A stretch of 6,453 nucleotides of DNA from JBICHM01 sp043101835 (GTDB lineage: Bacteria; Planctomycetota; Phycisphaerae; Phycisphaerales; UBA1924), in contig JBICHM010000114.1 in the NCBI GenBank assembly GCA_043101835.1, forward strand, positions 1 through 6,453. Direction: 5' to 3'. Each line of letters opens with the position of its first letter. The first letter of the stretch is position 1. Shown piece by piece: positions 1 to 6,453 of this stretch. The notes beneath the pieces are model-generated. The model saw only the letters and a list, made by a program, of their open reading frames with translations. It did not search any database and was not told where the DNA came from. Both the position numbers and the translations under genes were made by a program.

Positions 1-215
1 AGCAGGAGGGCGTCCCCGGAACCGGCGAAATCCCGCTCAACCCCGACACCTGCTGGTCCATCGAACTGAACATCACCGACGCCATCCCCGAATGGGACGG
101 GCAGGACATCCGCATCATGCTCGAAGAAGACGCCGTCTTCGACGGGCGCGCCTGCGAGTACCTCGACGGGCGTCAGACCCAGCTCCTGCTCATCCCGCGC
201 CAGCCGGCGCCCTGA
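1..215 (+). CDS. M24-family metallopeptidase (Xaa-Pro aminopeptidase-like), C-terminal end only
   Basis: The reading frame enters from the left edge (first complete codon at base 3) and ends at TGA 213-215, leaving 70 residues. The segment reads CWSIELNITDAIPEWDG, then IRIMLEEDAVFDG, and ends with a YLDGRQTQLLLIPR tail. This resembles the C-terminal half of the pita-bread fold of M24 peptidases, where one metal-ligand Glu lies in a T/SIE motif and the last in a RIEED-like motif; here these would be the Glu of SIEL and the first Glu of LEED. The family removes N-terminal residues, often before proline, using two metal ions, usually in the cytoplasm. The other metal ligands and the N-terminal domain lie outside the window, so activity cannot be judged. 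The stop is 24 bases before purE in the same direction, so co-transcription is plausible. The family call is fairly confident; the exact peptidase type is not. Confidence 0.68.
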   Translation, partial: QEGVPGTGEIPLNPDTCWSIELNITDAIPEWDGQDIRIMLEEDAVFDGRACEYLDGRQTQLLLIPRQPAP

Positions 216-222
216 ATCGGCG

Positions 223-228
223 TACACT
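223..228 (+). promoter_or_regulatory. Possible -10 hexamer upstream of purE
   Basis: TACACT matches four of six bases of the TATAAT consensus (TAnAnT) and ends 11 bases before the purE ATG. A start about seven bases downstream would give a leader of only about five bases. No -35 match is visible at 16-18 bases upstream, where the sequence is still peptidase coding or stop region. It is listed because it fits the TAnAnT pattern seen before two other genes here. It could be chance, with purE simply co-transcribed from upstream. Confidence 0.25.
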
Positions 229-239
229 CCTCACCAGCG

Positions 240-734
240 ATGCAACCACTCGTCGGCGTCATCATGGGATCCCGATCCGACTGGGAGACGATGCGCCACT
301 GCGCCGAGATTCTCGCCGCCCTCAACATCCCCCACGAGACGAAGATCGTCTCCGCACACCGCACCCCCGACCTGCTCTTCGAGTACGCGTCGAGCGCCGC
401 CGATCGAGGCCTGCGCGTCATCATCGCCGGCGCCGGCGGCGCCGCGCACCTCCCCGGCATGTGCGCCGCGAAGACCCCCCTCCCCGTCCTCGGCGTCCCG
501 GTCGAGAGCAAGGCCCTCTCCGGCATGGACAGCCTCCTCTCCATCGCCCAGATGCCGGGCGGCGTCCCCGTCGGCACGATGGCCATCGGCAAGGCCGGCG
601 CGATAAACGCCGCGCTCCTCGCCGCCCGCATCCTCGGCGCCAGCGACGACGCCGTCCGCGCGACGGTCGAACGCCACATGGCCGACCAGACGAAGCGCAT
701 CCTCGACGACAGCGCGAAGGGGCTCGACGGATGA
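240..734 (+). CDS. purE: PurE, N5-carboxyaminoimidazole ribonucleotide mutase (class I)
   Basis: This is a 164-residue cytoplasmic enzyme of de novo purine synthesis that converts N5-CAIR to CAIR. Family signatures are complete and in order: GSRSDW at residues 10-15 (phosphate binding), SAHRTP at 38-43 with the catalytic His40, AGAGGAAHLPGM at 63-74, then GVPVESKALSGMDSLLSI followed by QMPGGVPVGTMAIGKAGAINAALLA. Length is typical of bacterial class I PurE, which form octamers. The class I (mutase) reading is supported by the adjacent purK that supplies its substrate; class II PurE use AIR and CO2 directly and need no PurK. The ATG at 240 puts the first strand (PLVGVIMGS) right at the N terminus as usual. 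No Shine-Dalgarno precedes it. The stop overlaps the purK start as ATGA, so the two are probably translationally coupled. Confidence 0.96.
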   Translation: MQPLVGVIMGSRSDWETMRHCAEILAALNIPHETKIVSAHRTPDLLFEYASSAADRGLRVIIAGAGGAAHLPGMCAAKTPLPVLGVPVESKALSGMDSLLSIAQMPGGVPVGTMAIGKAGAINAALLAARILGASDDAVRATVERHMADQTKRILDDSAKGLDG

Positions 735-1846
735 TCGTCGGCGTCGTCGGCGCCGGACAGCTCGGGCGCATGCTCGCGCTCGCCGGCCTCCCCCTCGGAC
801 TGCGCTTCCGCTTCCTCGACCCCAACAACGATGCCTGCGCCCGGCGCGTCGGCGACCTTGTCACCAGCCCCTTCGACGACGCGCAGGCGCTCGCGCGCTT
901 CGGCGAAGGCCTCGATGTCGCAACCTACGAGTTCGAGAACGCCTCCGCCGACTCCGTCCGCGCACTCGCCGAACGCGTTCCGGTCCGGCCCGGCGCCGAA
1001 AGCCTTCGCGTCACCCAGGATCGCGTGCTCGAAAAGCAGTTCTTCGAGGACGCCGACCTGCCCGTCGCGCCGTGGGCGCCCGTCGAATCGCTCGACGACC
1101 TGATCAGCGCGATCGACACCGTCGGCGCCCCAGGTGTGCTCAAGACACGCACCGGAGGCTACGACGGCAAAGGCCAGGCACGAATCGGGCGCACGGAAGA
1201 TGCCCGCGCCGCCTGGGCCGCCATCGGCGAGCGCCCCGCCATCTACGAACGCTTCGTCGAGTTCGACCGCGAGGTTTCACTCATCTTCGTGCGCTCGGCG
1301 CATGGCGAGACCGCGGCCTATCCCCTTGTCGAGAACACCCACATCGGCGGCATCCTCGCGCGAACCGACGCCCCGGCGCCGCGCGTCACCGAGGCGATGC
1401 AGCGCGACGCCGAAACGCGCGTCAGCGCACTCGCCGCGCGCCTCGACCACATCGGCGTGCTCACCGTGGAGTTCTTCGAGGCCGGCGGACGCCTCATCGC
1501 CAACGAAATGGCGCCGCGCGTCCACAACAGCGGGCACTGGACCATCGAGGGCGCCGAGACCAGCCAGTTCGAAAATCACCTCCGCGCCATCCTCGGCTGG
1601 CCCCTCGGCGCCACCAACTGCCGGGGCCCAAGCCGCATGCTCAACTGCATCGGCGACACGCCCGCGCCGGACGCCGTCTGCGCCATCAGCGCCGCCCACC
1701 TGCACCGCTACGAGAAGGCCGCCCGACCCGGTCGGAAGGTCGGCCACATCACGCTGACCGGCGCCGACGAGGCCGCCCTCGACAGCGCTCAACACGCCGT
1801 CGCCGCGGCCATTGGCCCGGCCTGCTGCCCCGCCCTCCAGACCTGA
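731..1846 (+). CDS. purK: PurK, N5-carboxyaminoimidazole ribonucleotide synthase
   Basis: This is a 371-residue ATP-grasp enzyme that makes N5-CAIR from AIR, ATP and bicarbonate, handing the product to PurE. The N-terminal domain opens with GAGQLGRM (residues 7-14) and carries TYEFEN (65-70). The ATP-grasp part has KTRTGGYDGKGQ (138-149), with Lys138 the expected nucleotide-binding lysine. It continues with TVEFF around 245-249 and NEMAPRVHNSGHWTIEGAET (258-277), which holds metal- and bicarbonate-site residues. The C-terminal domain ends with the usual KVGHIT segment (336-341). The frame is open far upstream of 731, but the Rossmann strand MIVGVVGAGQLGRM begins exactly at this ATG, and the ATG shares ATGA with the purE stop. 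A modest AAGGGG at 717-722 lies 8 bases upstream. Length and motifs are normal; nothing is missing. Confidence 0.96.
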   Translation: MIVGVVGAGQLGRMLALAGLPLGLRFRFLDPNNDACARRVGDLVTSPFDDAQALARFGEGLDVATYEFENASADSVRALAERVPVRPGAESLRVTQDRVLEKQFFEDADLPVAPWAPVESLDDLISAIDTVGAPGVLKTRTGGYDGKGQARIGRTEDARAAWAAIGERPAIYERFVEFDREVSLIFVRSAHGETAAYPLVENTHIGGILARTDAPAPRVTEAMQRDAETRVSALAARLDHIGVLTVEFFEAGGRLIANEMAPRVHNSGHWTIEGAETSQFENHLRAILGWPLGATNCRGPSRMLNCIGDTPAPDAVCAISAAHLHRYEKAARPGRKVGHITLTGADEAALDSAQHAVAAAIGPACCPALQT

Positions 1847-1861
1847 ACCCGCCCCAGCGAC

Positions 1862-1877
1862 CCGTGAGACGGATTTT
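1862..1877 (+). terminator. Weak candidate terminator after purK
   Basis: CCGT (1862-1865) pairs with ACGG (1869-1872) around a GAG loop, followed by ATTTT (1873-1877). The T-run is the right shape for an intrinsic terminator and stands out in such GC-rich DNA, but a 4-bp stem is short. It lies 15 bases after the purK stop and before the marR promoter, so termination here would make sense. The alternative is that this is only the edge of the AT-rich marR control region. Confidence 0.28.
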
Positions 1878-1881
1878 CGTG

Positions 1882-1891
1882 ATTCCGGAAT
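1882..1891. promoter_or_regulatory. Perfect 10-bp palindrome upstream of the marR promoter
   Basis: ATTCCGGAAT is a perfect inverted repeat in the intergenic region. Its centre lies 30 bp upstream of the centre of the TGTTGCAACA palindrome, about three helical turns. It does not share sequence with that palindrome, so if functional it would bind a different protein or a different mode of the same one. No homologous site is seen elsewhere in the window. Confidence 0.25.
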
Positions 1892-1896
1892 ATATC

Positions 1897-1922
1897 TGTT
1901 GTCACATCTATTGTTGCAACAT
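1897..1922. promoter_or_regulatory. Candidate MarR operator: perfect palindrome plus an imperfect copy
   Basis: TGTTGCAACA at 1912-1921 is a perfect 10-bp palindrome. A related copy, TGTTGTCACAT at 1897-1907, matches TGTTGCAACAT at 1912-1922 in nine of eleven positions with a 15-bp offset. Together they give TGTTG-N15-CAACA across the -35 box and spacer. MarR-family dimers typically bind short palindromes of this kind overlapping their own promoter, so autorepression is the natural inference. The repeats are seen directly; binding is not shown. Confidence 0.5.
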
Positions 1923-1927
1923 AGAGT
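1899..1927 (+). promoter_or_regulatory. Candidate sigma70-type promoter of the marR unit
   Basis: TTGTCA (1899-1904, five of six to TTGACA) and TAGAGT (1922-1927, four of six to TATAAT) are separated by exactly 17 bp. They lie in the only clearly AT-rich stretch of the window, directly before marR. With the usual 6-7 base distance from the -10 box, transcription would begin at about 1934, the A of the marR ATG. That implies a leaderless or nearly leaderless mRNA, consistent with the lack of a good Shine-Dalgarno (only AGAG at 1923-1926). The spacer carries the TGTTGCAACA palindrome, placing an operator where a repressor would block polymerase. Confidence 0.55.
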
Positions 1928-1933
1928 ACGTCC

Positions 1934-2476
1934 ATGCCCTCCGACCCCGCCAACCCGACCCGCCCCACCGGCCTCGCCGCCGAGATCGGCAAGCGCCGGC
2001 CGTTCGAACTGCTCGAAGAGGAGGTCTATCTCAATCTCCTCCGCACCCAGGAGCGCCTCTCGCGCCCCTTCGCCGCCCTCTTCCGCGAGCACGGCCTGAG
2101 CGAGCCGAAGTACAACGCGCTGCGCATCCTCCGCGGCCATGGCGCCGGCGGCGCCCCGATCCAGCGCATCGGCGCGGAGATGGTCGCCAGCCATCCCGAC
2201 ATCACGCGCCTCATCGACCGCCTCGAAGCCGACGGCCTCGTCGAGCGGGCGCGCGACGATGGCGACCGACGACGCGTGATCGTCCGCCTCACCAGCGAGG
2301 GGCGCAGCCGCGTCGACGCGCTCGACGAACCCCTCGCGCGACTGCACCACAGCCAGTTCGGCGCGATGTCGCGCGACGACCTCGAACGCCTGAACCAGCT
2401 CCTGCTCGCGGCCCGCGCCTCCGCCGCAGCAGCGACCGTCCCCGAAGAACACACCAACGGAAGGAGCAAACGATGA
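1934..2476 (+). CDS. MarR-family transcriptional regulator
   Basis: The product is a 180-residue winged-helix DNA-binding protein, presumably a dimer and probably a repressor. After a Pro/Thr-rich N-terminal tail (1-22), a dimerisation helix (about 24-52, FELLEEEVYLNLLRTQERL) leads into the wHTH. GLSEPKYNALRIL is at 54-66, IQRIGAEMVASHPDITRLIDRLEADGLVER at about 76-105 includes the recognition helix, and the wing DDGDRRRVIVRLTSEG is at 108-123. A C-terminal dimer helix follows, with an Ala-rich end. There is no cysteine, so OhrR-type thiol sensing is excluded; a small-molecule ligand is more likely but cannot be named. No alternative start fits between 1934 and the first helix. The start has no real Shine-Dalgarno and sits 6 bases after a -10-like TAGAGT. 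Its stop overlaps the next start as ATGA, so the SnoaL-like gene is its likely partner and target. Confidence 0.92.
   Translation: MPSDPANPTRPTGLAAEIGKRRPFELLEEEVYLNLLRTQERLSRPFAALFREHGLSEPKYNALRILRGHGAGGAPIQRIGAEMVASHPDITRLIDRLEADGLVERARDDGDRRRVIVRLTSEGRSRVDALDEPLARLHHSQFGAMSRDDLERLNQLLLAARASAAAATVPEEHTNGRSKR
2461..2466 (+). promoter_or_regulatory. Strong Shine-Dalgarno for the SnoaL-like gene
   Basis: AAGGAG lies six bases before the ATG at 2473, inside the last codons of marR. It is the best ribosome-binding match in the window and fixes the start of the downstream gene. With the ATGA overlap it implies the SnoaL-like protein can be made efficiently in addition to coupled translation from marR. 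Confidence 0.75.
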
Positions 2477-2844
2477 CGACCACGACAAACGATGTCCGCG
2501 CACGGGTGAACGACATGCTCGACTACATCTCGAGCGGTCGAATCCTCGAAGCGATGACGGAGTTCTACCACGACGACGCCGCGATGCAGGAGAACACCAA
2601 GCCCCCCACCGTCGGGCTCGACGCCAACATCGAGCGTGAGAAGCAGTTCCTCGCCAATGTGAAGGAGTTCAAGGGCTTCAACGCGAAGGCCGTCGGCGTC
2701 GATGGCGACACCGCGCTCGTCGAGAGCGTGCTGGAGTTCATCGCGCAAGACGGCGCCGAGGTCTCGCTCCAGCAGGTCTCGGTGCAGCGTTGGCGCGACG
2801 GCAAGATCGCCCACGAGCGCTTCTACTACGACAGCGCCGGCTGA
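2473..2844 (+). CDS. SnoaL-like / NTF2-like small protein
   Basis: The 123-residue product has the look of a nuclear transport factor 2-like fold, a cone-shaped alpha+beta barrel used as a small-molecule enzyme or binding scaffold. An N-terminal helix (about 6-32, ending ILEAMTEFYHDD) is followed by MQENTKPPTVGLDANIEREKQFL (38-60), the pocket-forming loop and helix. The strands are LVESVLEFI (82-90), SLQQVSVQRWRDG (98-110) and KIAHERFYYD (111-120). The RWRDGKIxHERFYYD ending is characteristic of this family. There is no signal peptide or membrane segment, so it is cytoplasmic. Family members include polyketide cyclases, isomerases and proteins of unknown role; no catalytic assignment can be made here. 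The start is fixed by AAGGAG and the ATGA overlap with marR, which suggests co-regulation. A GC-rich hairpin follows the stop. Confidence 0.85.
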   Translation: MTTTTNDVRARVNDMLDYISSGRILEAMTEFYHDDAAMQENTKPPTVGLDANIEREKQFLANVKEFKGFNAKAVGVDGDTALVESVLEFIAQDGAEVSLQQVSVQRWRDGKIAHERFYYDSAG

Positions 2845-2866
2845 ACCACCCGATTCTCCCCTCCGG

Positions 2867-2904
2867 CGCCCCGCGATCGCCCCACAGCGACGCGGGGCGT
2901 CTTT
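2867..2904 (+). terminator. Intrinsic-type hairpin between converging snoaL-like and ppk1 genes
   Basis: CGCCCCGCG (2867-2875) pairs perfectly with CGCGGGGCG (2891-2899). Inside it, past a single bulged A, TCGC (2877-2880) pairs with GCGA (2887-2890) around a 6-base loop. The + strand continues with TCTTT (2900-2904), a short T-rich run. This fits termination of the marR unit. On the minus strand the hairpin lies just beyond the ppk1 stop, but no T-run follows in that direction, so it would serve ppk1 less well. Confidence 0.65.
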
Positions 2905-2910
2905 GCGCGC

Positions 2911-5130
<2,220 letters not shown>

Positions 5131-5139
5131 CCCGTTCAT

Positions 5140-5144
5140 CTCCC
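5140..5144 (-). promoter_or_regulatory. Shine-Dalgarno that selects the ppk1 start
   Basis: On the minus strand GGGAG is followed by ATGAACGGG and then ATG. The spacing of nine bases suits the second ATG (5130) and is zero for the first (5139). This decides in favour of the shorter protein, though the difference is only three residues. Confidence 0.55.
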
Positions 5145-5172
5145 GAACAGACGGCGAGGCCGCCCGCGGGGC

Positions 5173-5201
5173 ATTCTCAGCCCCCCACGCAAACCGGACA
5201 A
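5173..5201 (-). promoter_or_regulatory. Candidate ppk1 promoter
   Basis: Read on the minus strand, TTGTCC (5201-5196) and GAGAAT (5178-5173) each match four of six consensus bases and are separated by exactly 17 bp. The predicted start near 5166 would give a leader of about 35 bases that contains the GGGAG ribosome site. The match is moderate, and in GC-rich genomes such pairs can arise by chance. No PHO-box-like repeats are evident beside it. Confidence 0.38.
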
Positions 5202-5291
5202 GGCATGGTGTCGGCCGCGCTGCCGCCCCGCATCACCCCGCGGCGTCGGAGCGACAATCTTCACGCCATCCTCACCCATCCGCCCCGCGCA

Positions 5292-5310
5292 GGCGTCGCG
5301 GGCGGACGCC
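5292..5310. repeat. Short inverted repeat in the ppk1/flavoprotein divergent region
   Basis: GGCGTC (5292-5297) and GACGCC (5305-5310) form a 6-bp stem around a 7-base loop, 13 bases before the TAGAGT element of the flavoprotein gene. It could be a protein-binding site in the divergent control region. In DNA this GC-rich such repeats are common, so significance is doubtful. Confidence 0.2.
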
Positions 5311-5322
5311 ATTCCACCCCGG

Positions 5323-5328
5323 TAGAGT
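5323..5328 (+). promoter_or_regulatory. Candidate -10 element of the flavoprotein gene
   Basis: TAGAGT lies six bases before the ATG at 5335, the identical hexamer and spacing found before marR (1922-1927, ATG 1934). Transcription would begin at or next to the start codon. No -35 match is visible 16-18 bases upstream (the region is G/C only), and no Shine-Dalgarno precedes the ATG, which is compatible with a leaderless message. Confidence 0.4.
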
Positions 5329-5334
5329 CGCCGG

Positions 5335-6453
5335 ATGCGCCCCCCTGAACATGCGGACATCGCGGTCGTCGGCGCCGGCGCCGCGGGGCTCATGGCCGCA
5401 ATCAGCGCAGGACGCATCGCTCGCGCTCCAGGAAGCGTCGTCGCACTCGACGGCGCACGAACCCTTGGCGCGAAAATCCTCGTCGCCGGCGGCGGGCGCT
5501 GCAATGTCACCCACCACCAGGTGCGCCCCGACGACTTCGCCGGCTCCTCCCGCAACGCCATCGCCAAGGTGCTGCGCCAGTTCACCGTCGCGCAGACCAT
5601 CGACTTCTTCCGCGAGTACGCCGTCACGCTCAAGCGTGAGGACACCGGCAAACTCTTCCCCACCACCGACAAGGCGCGCACCGTGCTCGATGCGCTCCTC
5701 GGCGCCGCACATGACGCCGGCGTCGCGATCGTCCACCCCTGGCGCGTCGACGCCGTCGAGCGCGCCGGCGATGAGTTCCGCATCCTTGGCGCCGACGGCG
5801 CGTGCGCCGCCCGGCGCGTCGTCATCGCCACCGGCGGACGAAGCCTCCCCAAGAGCGGCTCCGACGGCCATGGCTACGACATCGTCCGCGCCCTCGGCCA
5901 CACCACCACCGAGCGCATCTTCCCCGCGCTCGTCCCCCTCACGCTGCCGAAGGACCATTTCCTCTGCGCCCTCTCCGGCCTCACCCTGCCCGCGGCGCTC
6001 GAGGTGCGAGCCGCCACCGGCAAGCGATTGGCCCGCTTCGAGGACAGCCTCCTCTGCGCGCACTTCGGCCTCAGCGGTCCCGCAGCACTCAACATCAGCC
6101 GATACCTGACCGACGCCAGGCGCGACGACCCGGGCGCCGCCCTCGTCATCAACTGGCTCCCTGGCGATTCCTTCGACACCGCCGATGCGTGGCTCGCCGC
6201 CGAGCAGAAGCGCGCCTGCGCAACGATCCTCCGCGAGCGCATCCCCGAGCGCCTCGCGCGAGCGCTCTGCGACCAAGCCGGCGCCGACGCGTCAACGCCG
6301 CCCAACGCGCTCCCGCGCGAGCGCCGGCGCGCGCTGACGCGCCTCCTCGTCGAAACACCCGCGCCCGTCACCGGCGATCGCGGCTACACGCACGCCGAAG
6401 TCACCGCCGGCGGCGTGCCGCTCACCGAAATCCACCTGGCGACCATGGAGTCG
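5335..6453 (+). CDS. HI0933/BaiN-family FAD-dependent oxidoreductase, 3' end cut by window
   Basis: An open frame of 373 codons runs to the right edge without a stop. The product is a soluble two-dinucleotide-fold flavoprotein. DIAVVGAGAAGLMAA (8-22) contains the GxGxxG FAD-binding loop, and LGAKILVAGGGRCNVTH (44-60) is the diagnostic signature of the HI0933 family. KLFPTTDKARTVLDAL (106-121) follows, then VVIATGGRSLPKSGSDGHGYDIVRALGH (162-189), the second FAD-contact motif. FGLSGPAALNIS (244-255) and the C-terminal YTHAEVTAGGVPLTEI and TMES complete the pattern. Only the last few tens of residues, normally including the GEVLD-like segment, lie outside. Members are annotated as NAD(P)/FAD-dependent oxidoreductases; some gut relatives (BaiN) have been linked to bile acid reduction, which should not be transferred here. 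The physiological substrate is unknown. ATG 5335 sits seven residues before the first beta strand and has no Shine-Dalgarno. It is divergent from ppk1. Confidence 0.9.
   Translation, partial: MRPPEHADIAVVGAGAAGLMAAISAGRIARAPGSVVALDGARTLGAKILVAGGGRCNVTHHQVRPDDFAGSSRNAIAKVLRQFTVAQTIDFFREYAVTLKREDTGKLFPTTDKARTVLDALLGAAHDAGVAIVHPWRVDAVERAGDEFRILGADGACAARRVVIATGGRSLPKSGSDGHGYDIVRALGHTTTERIFPALVPLTLPKDHFLCALSGLTLPAALEVRAATGKRLARFEDSLLCAHFGLSGPAALNISRYLTDARRDDPGAALVINWLPGDSFDTADAWLAAEQKRACATILRERIPERLARALCDQAGADASTPPNALPRERRRALTRLLVETPAPVTGDRGYTHAEVTAGGVPLTEIHLATMES

Noticed and set aside
92..730. Long upstream extension of the purK frame, giving a 584-residue reading
   Set aside because: The extra residues are Arg/Pro/His-rich, as expected from reading GC-rich purE out of frame. 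purE fills this stretch, and purK homology begins exactly at the ATG at 731.
240..1846. A novel purine system, such as a class II PurE working without PurK
   Set aside because: PurE carries class I signatures and an intact purK overlaps it, so this is the standard two-step route.
1072..2472. A continuous open frame running through purK and marR into the SnoaL-like gene, which could be read as a 590-residue fusion
   Set aside because: Only the part from 2473 has protein-like composition and family motifs. The rest is Arg/Pro-rich and out of frame with two well-supported genes.
1277..2503. 408-residue minus-strand open frame antisense to purK and marR
   Set aside because: Low-complexity Gly/Ala/Val/Glu/Arg composition typical of the antisense shadow of GC-rich coding DNA; no motif, and it crosses two real genes and the marR control region.
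5131..5334. Possible small gene or RNA in the ppk1/flavoprotein divergent gap
   Set aside because: No convincing short coding frame with a ribosome site, and no tRNA-like or conserved RNA fold was recognised. It reads as a control region holding two promoters and a weak inverted repeat.
5272..6276. 334-residue minus-strand open frame opposite the flavoprotein gene
   Set aside because: Gly/Ala/Glu/Val/Asp-rich antisense shadow without recognisable domains.

Overview
This is a GC-rich, compactly coded bacterial chromosome segment. Every stop codon seen is TGA and third codon positions are strongly C/G. It carries seven protein genes, two of them cut by the window edges, and no RNA gene, insertion sequence, CRISPR array or phage gene that I could recognise. 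The gene content is housekeeping plus one small regulatory pair. Protein style, gene order and the mix of SD-led and apparently SD-less starts would fit a planctomycete of the Phycisphaerae type, but that placement is an impression from sequence style, not a demonstrated assignment.

Layout. Bases 1-1846 (+) are the tail of an M24-type metallopeptidase followed by purE and purK, the two-enzyme route from AIR to CAIR in purine biosynthesis; purE and purK overlap by ATGA. Bases 1847-1933 form a short, unusually AT-rich control region with a candidate promoter and a perfect palindrome. Bases 1934-2844 (+) are a two-gene unit, a MarR-family repressor overlapping by ATGA with a small SnoaL/NTF2-like protein preceded by a strong Shine-Dalgarno. 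Bases 2845-2910 hold a GC-rich hairpin between converging genes. Bases 2911-5130 (-) encode polyphosphate kinase 1 with all its catalytic residues. Bases 5131-5334 separate ppk1 from a divergent gene on the + strand, a flavoprotein of the HI0933/BaiN family, which starts at 5335 and is still open at the right edge.

How the genes work together. purE and purK form one pathway step pair and are probably co-transcribed with the upstream peptidase. The MarR and SnoaL-like genes look like a self-regulated unit whose inducer and substrate are unknown. ppk1 and the flavoprotein are separately promoted, divergent genes with no evident functional link.

I found no new multi-gene system. The observations most worth checking are the promoter/operator architecture in front of marR, and a recurring TAGAGT-N6-ATG arrangement in front of two unrelated genes. 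The latter suggests leaderless transcription, in contrast to ppk1 and the second gene of the marR unit, which have clear SD sequences.
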